From Aquimarina algiphila (lineage in GTDB: Bacteria > Bacteroidota > Bacteroidia > Flavobacteriales > Flavobacteriaceae), in NCBI RefSeq assembly GCF_007489275.1, contig NZ_VLNR01000042.1, positions 1 through 59,538 on the forward strand: a stretch of 59,538 nt of DNA, in the 5' to 3' direction. The position numbers were made by a program, and so were the translations under genes. A model generated the notes under the pieces. The model worked only from the letters and a program-made list of their open reading frames with translations. It made no database searches and was not told the origin of the DNA. This document shows, one piece after another, positions 1-9,094 of the stretch (position 1 is its first letter; every line of letters begins with the position of its first letter).

Positions 1-58
1 TAAAAGACCACATTGGAGTCTTAATTTAAAAACACCTAATTTTATACATAACAAAAAA

Positions 59-82
59 TCCTGTGAAGCTAGCTTCACAGGA
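59..82 (-). terminator. Perfect palindrome, terminator of the TerB-like gene
   Basis: A 24-bp perfect palindrome with half-site TCCTGTGAAGCT. On the minus strand it is followed by a T-rich run, as expected of an intrinsic terminator just behind the gene that ends at 143. The A-rich flank on the other side means it could also work in the opposite direction. Confidence 0.75.
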
Positions 83-142
83 CTAAATTAAATATCGTAA
101 AATTGTCAACCTATTTTAGGACGACTCAAAAAGAATACTAAA

Positions 143-574
143 TTATCTATTCATATTTTTAATCTCGTCTGCAAAGGTATCTCCATCGACTCCCTGATTT
201 ACAAGAATTAAAGCTTTATCAACAACATATTTTGCATTTTCTGATCTAAAACCTAAACCAATGCTCAGTTTCTCTAATAAAACCACTTGTCCTTCACCTT
301 TAACATGATCAGCATATACCATCTTTGCCAGGTCAAATAAACGCTCTAACCTTTTATCATAACTTGTTGGAGGGTTAATAGGATGTGTATTATAATCCTT
401 TAAAATTTCCTTATAATCATTATCAGAAATATCCAGTCTTCTCGCTAGTCTATCCAAAAAGGCCTTCTCTTCATCTGTAATTACCTCATCAGTCATGGCT
501 ACTTTAACAATTGCCGCAAAATGGTCCTGGTTTCTCTTCTGAAATCCACTATCAAATAAATCAGATATTGACAT
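143..574 (-). CDS. TerB-family (tellurite resistance TerB-like) protein
   Basis: Small, acidic, all-helical cytoplasmic protein of about 143 aa. The segment AIVKVAMTDEVITDEEKAFL followed by a C-terminal helical half matches the TerB/DjlA-N fold, whose acidic helices can bind metal; the exact role of these single-domain flavobacterial proteins is not known. The open frame extends to a TTG at 601, but that codon lies inside the promoter box at 599-606. I therefore place the start at the ATG encoding MSISDLFDSGF (574), with an adjacent in-frame ATG at 577. The gene stands alone, with a palindromic terminator behind it. Confidence 0.75.
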   Translation of the reverse strand: MSISDLFDSGFQKRNQDHFAAIVKVAMTDEVITDEEKAFLDRLARRLDISDNDYKEILKDYNTHPINPPTSYDKRLERLFDLAKMVYADHVKGEGQVVLLEKLSIGLGFRSENAKYVVDKALILVNQGVDGDTFADEIKNMNR

Positions 575-598
575 CATGTACTTTTGTTTAATTTGCCG

Positions 599-606
599 CA
601 AATATA
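599..606 (-). promoter_or_regulatory. Bacteroidota -7 promoter box
   Basis: Reads TATATTTG on the minus strand, a full match to the Bacteroidota housekeeping consensus TAnnTTTG, about 25 bp before the ATG of the TerB-like gene. No clear -33 TTG was found. The box overlaps the apparent upstream TTG start, which supports the shorter protein. Confidence 0.55.
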
Positions 607-734
607 ACTAAACTATACACCTTTTAAAATTTAAAATCGTCCTTTTTTAAGGTAAAACAACTCCTAATATTTTCATAAACACTTTCTAATAGATAGAACA
701 TTTATTATTTTTCATAAAATCACCTTTATATCTT

Positions 735-893
735 GAACTCATTTTGACTTTTGGATTAAAGCGAAAATTGAGGGTTTTTGTGCCCAATTGAAGACTTTTT
801 TAAGTTACATAGCAGAGCTACGGAAGGAAAAAAAGACAAAAAGTGGGTAAAAAAAGCTAATTTTTAGCCAATTGAAAACGTCAAAATGAGTTC
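735..893. repeat. MITE-like element with 14-bp perfect terminal inverted repeats
   Basis: The ends GAACTCATTTTGAC (735-748) and GTCAAAATGAGTTC (880-893) are perfect reverse complements enclosing about 130 bp. Inside are two copies of CCAATTGAA and a small GCTAA/TTAGC hairpin, and no ORF. It lies directly before the repair operon, so it may supply or modify its leader. It could be a non-autonomous mobile element or a structured RNA. The rest of 607-919 shows nothing recognisable. Confidence 0.5.
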
Positions 894-919
894 CTCACAA
901 AAGATTTAAGGTCAATCCA

Positions 920-1945
920 ATGAAAAAACCACTTTTAGAATTTACTAATAAAGGCATTTATTGCGCTGCTGCCAATGTCTATCTGGATCCATGGAAACCC
1001 GTAGACAAAGCCATTATTACACATGGCCATTCTGATCACAGTCGTTGGGGACATAAGCAGTATATTACTCATCATACTAACATACCCATTATCAAACATC
1101 GATTAGGAGATATTAATGTATCCGGTAGAGCGTACGGAGAAATATTTAGTATCAATAATGTAAAGTTTAGTTTTCATCCTGCAGGGCATATTGTTGGGAG
1201 TTCTCAGATTCGGGTAGAACACAAAGGCGAGGTATGGGTATTTACAGGGGATTACAAAATTGAAGATGACTCCATATCTGTTCCTTTTGAACCTGTACAA
1301 TGTCATACCTTTATCACCGAATGTACTTTTGGGCTTCCTGCTTTTAAATGGATTCCACAACAAGAAGTGATGAGTGACATTAACGAGTGGTGGGCGCAAA
1401 ATCAATCAGAAGGAAAAACCTCTGTCCTATTTGGGTATTCACTCGGTAAAGCTCAACGATTGATACAACATTTAGATCCTTCAATTGGTAAAATATATAC
1501 ACATGGTGCTGTAGAAAATATGAATGAAGTTATACGTACTATTGTTGATCTGCCAACCACTACGCTCATTACGAATCAAACCAAAAAAGAAGAACTTTCT
1601 GGTAACATAATCATTGCACCTCCTAGCGTTCATGGTGGTACATGGATAAAAAAAATGGTCCCCTATGTCACAGCATCGGCTAGTGGATGGATGGCTTTTC
1701 GTGGGGCAAGACGCAGAAGAGCTATCGACAAAGGTTTTGTATTGTCTGATCATTGTGATTGGGAAGGATTACTATCTGCAATACGAGAAACAGGAGCTTC
1801 TAAAATCATAAGCACACATGGATATACTGATATTTTTTCGAGATATCTAAGAGAAATAGGATACGATGCACGTACCGAAAAAACACAATATGAAGGAGAA
1901 CTTTCAGAAATAGAAACAGAAAAAGGAAGTGAGGTTATAAAATGA
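920..1945 (+). CDS. Ligase-associated DNA exonuclease (metallo-beta-lactamase/beta-CASP-like)
   Basis: 341-aa metallo-beta-lactamase-fold nuclease of the family found with bacterial ATP-dependent ligases (related to SNM1/Pso2 and CPSF nucleases). The metal-binding motif HGHSDH is at residues 35-40. Later metal ligands lie in the GHIVGSS region, in TGDYKIEDD and in the C-terminal SDHCDW and STHGYTD stretches. It is predicted to process DNA ends, possibly at crosslinks or breaks. It is the first gene of a four-gene repair operon: its stop overlaps the next start in an ATGA, so translation is coupled with the ligase. Confidence 0.9.
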   Translation: MKKPLLEFTNKGIYCAAANVYLDPWKPVDKAIITHGHSDHSRWGHKQYITHHTNIPIIKHRLGDINVSGRAYGEIFSINNVKFSFHPAGHIVGSSQIRVEHKGEVWVFTGDYKIEDDSISVPFEPVQCHTFITECTFGLPAFKWIPQQEVMSDINEWWAQNQSEGKTSVLFGYSLGKAQRLIQHLDPSIGKIYTHGAVENMNEVIRTIVDLPTTTLITNQTKKEELSGNIIIAPPSVHGGTWIKKMVPYVTASASGWMAFRGARRRRAIDKGFVLSDHCDWEGLLSAIRETGASKIISTHGYTDIFSRYLREIGYDARTEKTQYEGELSEIETEKGSEVIK

Positions 1946-3573
1946 AACGCTTTGCTCATCTTATTAAAACATTGGACAGCACTAATAAAACCAATACAAA
2001 AGTAGCAGCATTAGCTTCTTATTTTGAAAATGCACCTGATGAAGATAAAGTATGGACTATTGCTATCCTATCTCATCGTCGTCCTCCACGTCCTGTAAAT
2101 ACAACATTGCTTAGAACATGGGCTTCAGAATTAGCAAATATCCCATTATGGTTATTCGAAGAATCGTATCATATTGTTGGAGATTTGGCAGAAACTATCG
2201 CACTAGTAATTCCCACCTCAACAGAACATTCAGAAAAAAGTCTAACCCAGTTTCTTCAGGAAATGATTGCTCTTAAAAAACAAAGTGAGGATCAAAAGCA
2301 ATACTATCTGCATGAAAATTGGAAAACCTTGAATTATTATGAACGTTTTGTATTTACCAAACTCATCACAGGAGGATTTAGAATAGGTGTTAGTCAAAAA
2401 CTTATGACTAAAGCACTCTCAAAAGCTGTAAACATCGATGAAGATATTCTTGCCTATAAGCTTATGGGAAACTGGGATCCTAATACAATTCCATTTCACG
2501 ATTTGGTGATCCAGGAAAAAGCAACCGATTTTTTGTCCAAACCCTACCCTTTTTACCTCGCATATGCTATCGAAGATAGTATTTCTGATCTGGGAAATGT
2601 TCAGGATTGGTATGTAGAACATAAATGGGACGGAATACGAGCACAAGTTATCGTGAGAGAAAATGAAATTTTTGTGTGGAGTCGTGGAGAAGAACTCGTT
2701 ACTGATAAATATCCCGAATTTCAAGAGTTTTTACATGTACTGCCCAACGGAACTGTCTTGGACGGAGAGATTCTTCCTTTTCCTGATGGAAAAATAGGAA
2801 CTTTTAACGACCTGCAAACCCGAATTGGCAGAAAAACAGTTTCTAAAGCGTTACTAAAAAAAACTCCGGTGGTCCTAAAGGCTTATGACCTATTAGAATG
2901 GGAAGGAGAAGACATCAGGAATCATCCATTTTCTGAACGAAGAGCACTTCTGGAAGACCTTTATCAGAATATAAACCACCTTGAACCCGTTGAAGGATTC
3001 ATGAACAAAACTCCACTTTTATTATCTCAAAAAATATCTTTTACCAGCTGGGATGATGTAGCAAAAGAACGAGAACGATCTCGTGAAGTGTCTTCTGAAG
3101 GATTGATGCTAAAACGAAAAGACGCTCCATATCTGGTTGGACGAAAAAAGGGGAATTGGTGGAAATGGAAAGTTGACCCTTTAACGATTGATGCTGTTTT
3201 AACCTATGCAATGCGAGGACATGGTAGACGATCAAATCTATTTACCGATTATACGTTTGGGCTTTGGAATAAAGACAAGACCGAGCTGGTTACTTTTGCC
3301 AAAGCATATTCTGGACTAACAGATGCAGAATTCAAAAAAATCGATACATTTATTAAAGCCAATACGCTAGAACGATTTGGCCCTGTTCGAAGTGTAACCG
3401 CCGAGTTAGTTTTTGAAATTGCTTTTGAAGGTATTGCAATTTCTAAAAGACATAAAAGCGGAATTGCAACTCGTTTCCCCAGAATCTTAAGATGGAGACA
3501 AGACAAGAAAATTGATGAAGCCAATACCCTTGAAGATTTGAAAGCTTTAATTCCAAATACCAGTAGTGAATAA
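1942..3573 (+). CDS. ATP-dependent DNA ligase (ligase-associated cluster)
   Basis: 543-aa ATP-dependent DNA ligase, about the usual length for this family. Residues 1-200 form the helical DNA-binding domain. The nucleotidyltransferase motif KWDG has the adenylated lysine at K228. Further ligase motifs include DGEILPF, EGLMLKRKD and WWKWK, followed by an OB-fold domain. It seals nicks using ATP and is separate from the housekeeping NAD-dependent LigA. It shares an ATGA overlap with the exonuclease upstream and a 1-nt TAATG overlap with the helicase downstream, consistent with one repair unit. Confidence 0.93.
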   Translation: MKRFAHLIKTLDSTNKTNTKVAALASYFENAPDEDKVWTIAILSHRRPPRPVNTTLLRTWASELANIPLWLFEESYHIVGDLAETIALVIPTSTEHSEKSLTQFLQEMIALKKQSEDQKQYYLHENWKTLNYYERFVFTKLITGGFRIGVSQKLMTKALSKAVNIDEDILAYKLMGNWDPNTIPFHDLVIQEKATDFLSKPYPFYLAYAIEDSISDLGNVQDWYVEHKWDGIRAQVIVRENEIFVWSRGEELVTDKYPEFQEFLHVLPNGTVLDGEILPFPDGKIGTFNDLQTRIGRKTVSKALLKKTPVVLKAYDLLEWEGEDIRNHPFSERRALLEDLYQNINHLEPVEGFMNKTPLLLSQKISFTSWDDVAKERERSREVSSEGLMLKRKDAPYLVGRKKGNWWKWKVDPLTIDAVLTYAMRGHGRRSNLFTDYTFGLWNKDKTELVTFAKAYSGLTDAEFKKIDTFIKANTLERFGPVRSVTAELVFEIAFEGIAISKRHKSGIATRFPRILRWRQDKKIDEANTLEDLKALIPNTSSE

Positions 3574-6062
3574 TGACGCAGAAAGAGCTCTTTCATATCG
3601 GTGAATCCTGGTTTTTACAACAAAACTGGAAAGTCTTTCCGTTTCAGAAACAAGCATGGAAAGCTTTTCTTCAAGGAAAACATGGACTCCTTAATGCTCC
3701 TACCGGAAGTGGTAAAACATATGCATTATGGATTCCAATTGTTCTTAATTACATCAAAAACAATCCTGACTACCAGACTAAACATAAAAAGGGCCTTAAA
3801 GCGATATGGATTACTCCGCTTCGCGCACTTTCTCAAGAAATCAAACAGGCAGCAGAACGTGTAACCAAAGATTTAAATACTCAGTTAACTGTTGGCATTC
3901 GAACCGGAGATACCAGTCAAAAAGAGCGCGCTACACAGAAACGAACTATGCCCGATCTTTTGATTACTACTCCAGAAAGTTTACAATTATTATTGGCATC
4001 AAAAGGGTACGATAAAACCTTTAAAAACTGTTCTGCCATTATCATTGATGAATGGCATGAATTGCTCGGCACTAAACGAGGGGTGCAAATTGAGTTAGGT
4101 ACATCCAGATTAAAAACTATCGCACCTCAACTAAGAATCTGGGGGATATCGGCTACTATTGGAAACCTTGAGCAAGCCCAGGAAGTATTATTAGGGTCAA
4201 ATTCTAAAGCACTAGAAAATTCGGTATTGATCAAAGCCAATATCAAAAAGAAAATCAAGGTGCAAAGTATTATTCCGGATCAAATGGAGACTTTTCCCTG
4301 GAGAGGTCATCTCGGTATTCATTTACTAGATCAAGTAATTCCTATCATCAGAAAAAGTAAAACCACATTATTATTTACCAATACACGGTCGCAATGCGAA
4401 ATCTGGTTTCAAAAAATATTAGAACGCTATCCAGAATTTGCGGGAGAAATGGCTATGCATCATGGTAGTATTAATAAAGAAACCAGACTCTGGGTAGAGC
4501 AAGCTATACGCAATGAATCTTTAAAAGCTGTAGTCTGCACCTCTAGTCTTGATCTTGGAGTAGATTTTGCTCCTGTAGAGACTATTATTCAGATAGGTGG
4601 TCCAAAAGGAGTAGCTCGGTTTTTACAGCGTGCCGGACGAAGTGGTCATCAACCTGGAAAAACAAGTGTAATCTACTTCCTCCCAACTCATGCAATAGAA
4701 TTAGTTGAAGCTTCTGCATTGCAGCAGGCAGTGCAACAAAATACTGTAGAAGATCGTATACCTTATCTTAATAGTTTTGATGTATTGGTACAATACCTTA
4801 CGACACTTGCTGTTTCTGATGGGTTTTATCCCAAAGAAATATATCCAGAGATCAAAAGTACGTTTTGCTATCAGGCCATGACTTCTGATCAATGGAGATG
4901 GGTTTTAAATTTTATTACCATAGGAAGTCAGAGTTTGCAATCTTATGACGAATACAAAAAAGTAGCAATTGAAGAAGGTGGTTTGTTTAAAGTTAATAAC
5001 AGAGCTATTGCAATGCGCCATCGATTACAGATTGGTACTATTGTTAGTGATGCTATACTCACCGTAAAATACTTAAAAGGTGGTTTCATTGGTAGTATTG
5101 AAGAGTTTTTTATCTCTAAACTCACTCCAGGTGATGTCTTTACCTTTGCTGGCAGAAATCTAGAATTAGTTCGTATTAAAAGCATGCAGGTTCTGGTTCG
5201 TAAATCCAGTAAAAGAACCTCAAAAGTACCTAGTTGGATGGGCGGGAGATTAACACTCACCTCACAAATGTCTGAACTATTAAGACAAGAACTTTACAAA
5301 GTTGCTCTTCCTCATGATGCTTTATCAGATGGAAAGAAAAAGTTATCGAAAGAATTAAGATCTCTATCCCATATTTTCGAGAGACAACAAAGGGAAAGTA
5401 TTGTGCCCGGATCTGGTCAGTTTCTTATCGAAACCTTTAAAACCAGAGAAGGATATCACGCTATTTTTTATCCTTTTGAAGGACGTTTTGTACATGAAGC
5501 TTTAGGAAGTTTACTTGCTTATCGCATTAGTTTACTCTCTCCTATCACTTTTTCCTTAGCGTTTAACGATTACGGATTCGAACTGCTTTCTGATCAGGAA
5601 ATCGATATGCAACAGGTGATCGATAATGATTTATTTACCACCAGTCATCTACATCAGGATTTACAAAAAAGCTTAAATGCCACAGAAATGGCCAGGCGTA
5701 AATTTAGAGATATCGCTGTCATATCAGGAATGGTATTTACAGGATATCCCGATAAAATACTAAAAAGCAAACATCTGCAATCAAGTTCTCAATTACTTTT
5801 TGATGTGTTTCGGGATGATGAACCAGACAATCTATTATTTAAGCAATCTTTTACAGAAACTTTTGAACATCAACTCGAAGAAGGTAGGTTACAAATAGCA
5901 TTAGAACGTATCGAAAAACAAGAAATCGTTTGGAAACGATGTGAAGACCCTACTCCATTCTCATTTCCTATCATCACAGATCGTTTATCCCGTGAAAAGC
6001 TATCCAGTGAAAAACTCGAAGATCGAATTAAAAAAATGACAAAAATACTATTGAAGAAATAA
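3573..6062 (+). CDS. Ligase-associated DEXH-box helicase (Lhr-like)
   Basis: 829-aa superfamily 2 helicase of the Lhr type found in ligase-associated repair clusters. Walker A APTGSGKT lies near residue 40, the DEWH box in IIIDEWHEL near residue 160, SAT in WGISATIGN, and motif VI in QRAGRSGHQPG. The C-terminal 400 residues form the winged-helix and Lhr-core region typical of the family. It probably unwinds or remodels repair intermediates for the neighbouring nuclease and ligase. In the usual four-gene operon the phosphoesterase follows directly; here a DUF559 cassette separates them. Confidence 0.9.
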   Translation: MTQKELFHIGESWFLQQNWKVFPFQKQAWKAFLQGKHGLLNAPTGSGKTYALWIPIVLNYIKNNPDYQTKHKKGLKAIWITPLRALSQEIKQAAERVTKDLNTQLTVGIRTGDTSQKERATQKRTMPDLLITTPESLQLLLASKGYDKTFKNCSAIIIDEWHELLGTKRGVQIELGTSRLKTIAPQLRIWGISATIGNLEQAQEVLLGSNSKALENSVLIKANIKKKIKVQSIIPDQMETFPWRGHLGIHLLDQVIPIIRKSKTTLLFTNTRSQCEIWFQKILERYPEFAGEMAMHHGSINKETRLWVEQAIRNESLKAVVCTSSLDLGVDFAPVETIIQIGGPKGVARFLQRAGRSGHQPGKTSVIYFLPTHAIELVEASALQQAVQQNTVEDRIPYLNSFDVLVQYLTTLAVSDGFYPKEIYPEIKSTFCYQAMTSDQWRWVLNFITIGSQSLQSYDEYKKVAIEEGGLFKVNNRAIAMRHRLQIGTIVSDAILTVKYLKGGFIGSIEEFFISKLTPGDVFTFAGRNLELVRIKSMQVLVRKSSKRTSKVPSWMGGRLTLTSQMSELLRQELYKVALPHDALSDGKKKLSKELRSLSHIFERQQRESIVPGSGQFLIETFKTREGYHAIFYPFEGRFVHEALGSLLAYRISLLSPITFSLAFNDYGFELLSDQEIDMQQVIDNDLFTTSHLHQDLQKSLNATEMARRKFRDIAVISGMVFTGYPDKILKSKHLQSSSQLLFDVFRDDEPDNLLFKQSFTETFEHQLEEGRLQIALERIEKQEIVWKRCEDPTPFSFPIITDRLSREKLSSEKLEDRIKKMTKILLKK

Positions 6063-6066
6063 GCGT

Positions 6067-6624
6067 ATCTCCCTCCTAAAAAGGAGGGATTAAGGGAGGT
6101 GTTATACTCCATAATCCTTTATTAATGGTAAAACTCCTGTTTCTTCAAATTGTAAAATATAACTTTCAATAGCTCTCAACACATTGCTCATATCATTCAT
6201 GATTTGATGATCTGAAAAACGCATAACTCTAATATCTAGTTCATTTAACTTTTTTGTTTTCAAAACATCCTTTTCCCATACCTCTATAATTTGATGTGAA
6301 TATCCATCTAACTCTATAGCAAGTTGCAATTTATTGCAAAAGAAATCAACTATATAATTGTCAATTGGTTTCTGTCTATGAAAATCATATGAATACATTT
6401 GACCTCTCTTTAATTTTTGCCACAATCTAATTTCTGATTTTGTGGCATTATTCCTGAGCTACCTAGCTAATTCTTTCAGTTTTGGATTATATTTGATTTT
6501 CACGAACTCCTCAATTTATAACAAAGTACAACTTTAATGAAAAATTAGTTTTGAAATACTTTCTTAAGTTAGATTTAATCTTTGTATTTACACACCCCTA
6601 ACCCCTCTTTTTAGAAGGGAATCT
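6067..6624. mobile_element. DUF559 cassette bounded by imperfect inverted repeats
   Basis: The arms at 6067-6103 and 6590-6624 are imperfect reverse complements: the core CCCTCCTAAAAAGGAGGG of the left arm matches the reverse of CCCCTCTTTTTAGAAGGG in the right arm. They frame one DUF559 gene remnant. The segment lies exactly between helicase and pdeM, genes normally adjacent, so it looks like an insertion. A similar hairpin core occurs alone at 44593-44619. The mechanism of movement is not evident. Confidence 0.5.
6102..6503 (-). pseudogene. DUF559 (Vsr-like endonuclease fold) protein with an internal stop codon
   Basis: The frame from the GTG at 6503 reads VKIKYNPKLKELAR, then an in-frame TAG at 6459-6461, then LRNNATKSEIRLWQKLKRG and the rest of a DUF559 protein. 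Its typical motifs are YIVDFFCNKLQLAIELDG and RVMRFSD. The stop replaces what is normally a lysine codon between the two parts of the N-terminal helix. A 107-codon ORF remains from a TTG at 6425, but it lacks that helix. A GAGGA ribosome-binding-like sequence precedes the GTG. DUF559 proteins share the restriction endonuclease-like fold of Vsr; their role is unknown. Confidence 0.75.
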
Positions 6625-6639
6625 AAAGTATAAATAATA

Positions 6640-7275
6640 ATGACCCAGACCATCCAGATACAAAACCAATCCTTTATTCTTCATTCATCAGGATCATTAT
6701 TTTGGAAAGAAAAACAAATCGTATTCATTGCAGATGTGCATCTTGGTAAAGTTTCTCATTTTAGAAAACACGGTAGTGCTGTACCGCAAGAAACCATCAA
6801 GAAAAATTTTGATCAATTGGATAACGTAATTGAATATTTTAATCCTAAGAAAATTTGTTTTCTCGGTGACCTCTTTCATAGTTATGTTAATAGTGAATGG
6901 CAACTTTTTGAAGATTGGGTAACAAAAACCAATAGTCAATGTATTCTGATTGCTGGTAATCATGATATCATTTCACCAACCAAATATGAAAATATCGGAG
7001 TAACGGTCGGAATCGAACTTGTTATAGATGATTTTTTGCTTACTCACCATCCAGAAGAAAGAAAAGGACTATTCAATTTATGTGGACATATCCATCCCGG
7101 GATTTTATTAAGTGGATTAGGTAGACAGCGACTTAGGTTACCGTGCTTTTTTAAATCTGATTCACAAATGATTCTGCCCGCTTTTGGTAAATTCACAGGG
7201 ATTCATGTATTAGAACCTTCAGAGAAAAGTGAAGTATATGCAATTACACAAAATGAAGTGATTTTGGTATCCTAA
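6640..7275 (+). CDS. pdeM: Ligase-associated DNA damage response endonuclease PdeM
   Basis: 211-aa calcineurin-like metallophosphoesterase. The metal-binding blocks appear in order: ADVHLG (about residue 31), LGDLFHS (about 76), AGNHD (about 105), THHPE and CGHIHPG (about 147). It matches the phosphoesterase that completes the exonuclease-ligase-helicase cluster. The gene lies 577 bp beyond the helicase because of the DUF559 insertion, so it may have lost co-transcription with the first three genes. Confidence 0.9.
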   Translation: MTQTIQIQNQSFILHSSGSLFWKEKQIVFIADVHLGKVSHFRKHGSAVPQETIKKNFDQLDNVIEYFNPKKICFLGDLFHSYVNSEWQLFEDWVTKTNSQCILIAGNHDIISPTKYENIGVTVGIELVIDDFLLTHHPEERKGLFNLCGHIHPGILLSGLGRQRLRLPCFFKSDSQMILPAFGKFTGIHVLEPSEKSEVYAITQNEVILVS

Positions 7276-7278
7276 TAC

Positions 7279-8103
7279 TTATGCAGAACAATCACAATCA
7301 TCAACTAATACAAGATTCCATTTGTTATCTGCAATCATAAAATACATAGTTTTTATAATCCATTTATCAACCAAAACATTCACTTTAACCTTTAAACCAT
7401 TTTTATATTTCTCTGGAATATCAATCTTCTTCATTTCATAATTAACACTCAAATCTGGGTAATCAGGTAAGCTCTCTATTTTTTTATAATATATCCCATC
7501 AGGATCAGGACTTTCTTCACAAAAACCATCTTGAAAAGTTCTTTGCGAAAAAAACTTTGGGTTATCTATTTTTGGGGCTATTTTATTATTATGACTAAGG
7601 TAAGATGAATATAAAGTACATGCAGCACCAGGATTATAAAATCTATAAAAACCAATATCTTCATGTATAAATTGTTTCACATTTTTCTTTTGTGAATCTA
7701 TCCTTTTTCCATAAAAAGAAGTTTGTAAAAAATATTTTAGAAAAGGTTCAAAGCCTTTAAAATTGGTATTTTGTCTGATTGAAGTTTGTGATCCAAAAAC
7801 CCAACCTACTTGATCATGATGTTCTATTTTATACCAGAAATCTCTATTTCCCCGTATGATCTGTTCTTCTCCTTTTTCCAAAATACGACATACCTCACCT
7901 TCATTTAATGTAAATACAACTTCTCCTGTTTTTGGATAGTCTCTAATCCAAATACGATTTCCTTGTATTACCAGCGTTGTATCTTTAGAAAGTAAATCAT
8001 GTTGTTCTATTGGGTTTTCAACTCTGCCTTTCTCTTGACCATAACTTATGAAGTTGAGTGTAATAACAAATAAGAATATCAATACTCCTGTTTTTTTCAT
8101 CAC
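7279..8103 (-). CDS. Exported bacterial SH3-domain protein
   Basis: 274 aa with an N-terminal signal peptide (MMKKTGVLIFLFVITLNFIS, cleavage near YGQ). A bacterial SH3-like segment runs at about residues 40-110, including NRIWIRDYPKTGEVVFTLNE and WYKIEHHDQVGWVFG. The C-terminal 160 residues match no family I know and end in VDDCDCSA. Such SH3 modules often bind cell wall peptides, but no catalytic domain is visible. It converges with pdeM, the two stop codons being 3 bp apart. Confidence 0.65.
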   Translation of the reverse strand: MMKKTGVLIFLFVITLNFISYGQEKGRVENPIEQHDLLSKDTTLVIQGNRIWIRDYPKTGEVVFTLNEGEVCRILEKGEEQIIRGNRDFWYKIEHHDQVGWVFGSQTSIRQNTNFKGFEPFLKYFLQTSFYGKRIDSQKKNVKQFIHEDIGFYRFYNPGAACTLYSSYLSHNNKIAPKIDNPKFFSQRTFQDGFCEESPDPDGIYYKKIESLPDYPDLSVNYEMKKIDIPEKYKNGLKVKVNVLVDKWIIKTMYFMIADNKWNLVLVDDCDCSA

Positions 8104-8217
8104 TATTTTTTGTCACCCCAAATGTAAGTATCATTTGGTTAAGACATTACCCTGTTTTCAGTTAAATAGTATTTAGGATAATTGCTTGTCATTGAAGTTA
8201 TGGAGAAAAAATAAAGA

Positions 8218-8346
8218 TTAAAAGATCTTATTTAATCCAAATATCAACAAATACATCGCAACAATGGTTAGCCATAAAAAAACTGCTATTACAGTTTTCT
8301 GTAATGTAATCACATTTCTAATATCTACTTTGGTCTCTTTGACATC
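8218..8346 (-). pseudogene. Gene fragment with one membrane segment
   Basis: A 42-codon frame without a sensible start, opening right after a TAA. It encodes a short polar stretch (VKETKVDIRNVITLQKT) and a hydrophobic helix (VIAVFLWLTIVAMYLLIFGL), then a stop. It reads like the tail of a membrane protein. Together with the fragments at 8341-8481 and 8887-9063 it suggests decayed genes around the intact ORF at 8453. The rest of 8104-8452 shows nothing else. Confidence 0.35.
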
Positions 8347-8481
8347 TTATATAATTATGCTAAAGAATCTATAAGCAGTAGGATAGCAGCAACACTGGGT
8401 GCTCGATTTAGCGAGGAAATTAATAAATTAAATATTACATTACTAAAAGCCAATGATTATGAACGAAAACCACACCTTTGA
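8341..8481 (+). pseudogene. C-terminal gene fragment
   Basis: Open frame without a start codon, ending in a TGA. It contains the protein-like stretch SSRIAATLGARFSEEINKLN. It overlaps the start of the membrane protein gene at 8453 in another frame. No family was recognised. Confidence 0.3.
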
Positions 8482-8896
8482 ACAAAGGCTTGCGATAGCA
8501 AAAGGAAGACGTCGTACAAAAATATTAGGGTTAAGTATAATTTTATTTTCAATAAATGCAGATTTGATCACTTTGTTATCCTATACTGAAGCTGAGATTA
8601 GTGCTTTTCTGATTTTTAAGCACTTATTTCGGTTTTTAGCAACAGTGTTCCTTGTAATAGCAACTTATAAAGGGAAAAACTGGGCAAGAATAATATTGAT
8701 AATTTGTTTTTCCCTTGCAATTTTATTGGCATTTTTTATGTTTTTTGTTCTATTGCTTTCTGATATTACGACTTTGAAAAAGGTATTATCGGTAATTATA
8801 TCTACATTCTTAATTTATGGATTAAGTGTTTATTATTTTATTTTCTCTTTAAATTTTAAAGCGTTTTTTAAAGAACAACAGAATAACAATCAATAA
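8453..8896 (+). CDS. Small four-helix integral membrane protein
   Basis: 147 aa with four predicted transmembrane helices: ILGLSIILFSINADLITLL, the SAFLIFKHLFRFLATVFLVI region, WARIILIICFSLAILLAFFM and VLSVIISTFLIYGLSVYYF. A charged N-terminus (AKGRRRTK) suggests it faces the cytoplasm. The layout resembles small uncharacterised inner membrane proteins, and no catalytic motif is visible. A second ATG lies two codons in. Decayed gene fragments lie on both sides, so the locus may be accessory. Confidence 0.55.
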   Translation: MIMNENHTFEQRLAIAKGRRRTKILGLSIILFSINADLITLLSYTEAEISAFLIFKHLFRFLATVFLVIATYKGKNWARIILIICFSLAILLAFFMFFVLLLSDITTLKKVLSVIISTFLIYGLSVYYFIFSLNFKAFFKEQQNNNQ

Positions 8897-9063
8897 AAAA
8901 AGAACTCCATAAATATGATTTACAAGACTTAAATTGCATTGATTCAAGAACTATTATTAGTGAACAACTAAAAGATACCTTATCAAAAGAGAGTATAACA
9001 AGTTTTGACCTTATGCTCTATGAAAAAAATAAAATTTATAACCAAAATACTATCATTGTATAA
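8887..9063 (+). pseudogene. C-terminal gene fragment downstream of the membrane protein
   Basis: A start-less frame directly behind the stop at 8896. It reads as plausible protein (KKELHKYDLQDLNC and later SFDLMLYEKNKIYNQN) and ends in TAA. It is probably the tail of a lost gene; no family was recognised. Confidence 0.35.
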
Positions 9064-9094
9064 TCATTTAACAGTATAAATACAGCACCTATTC

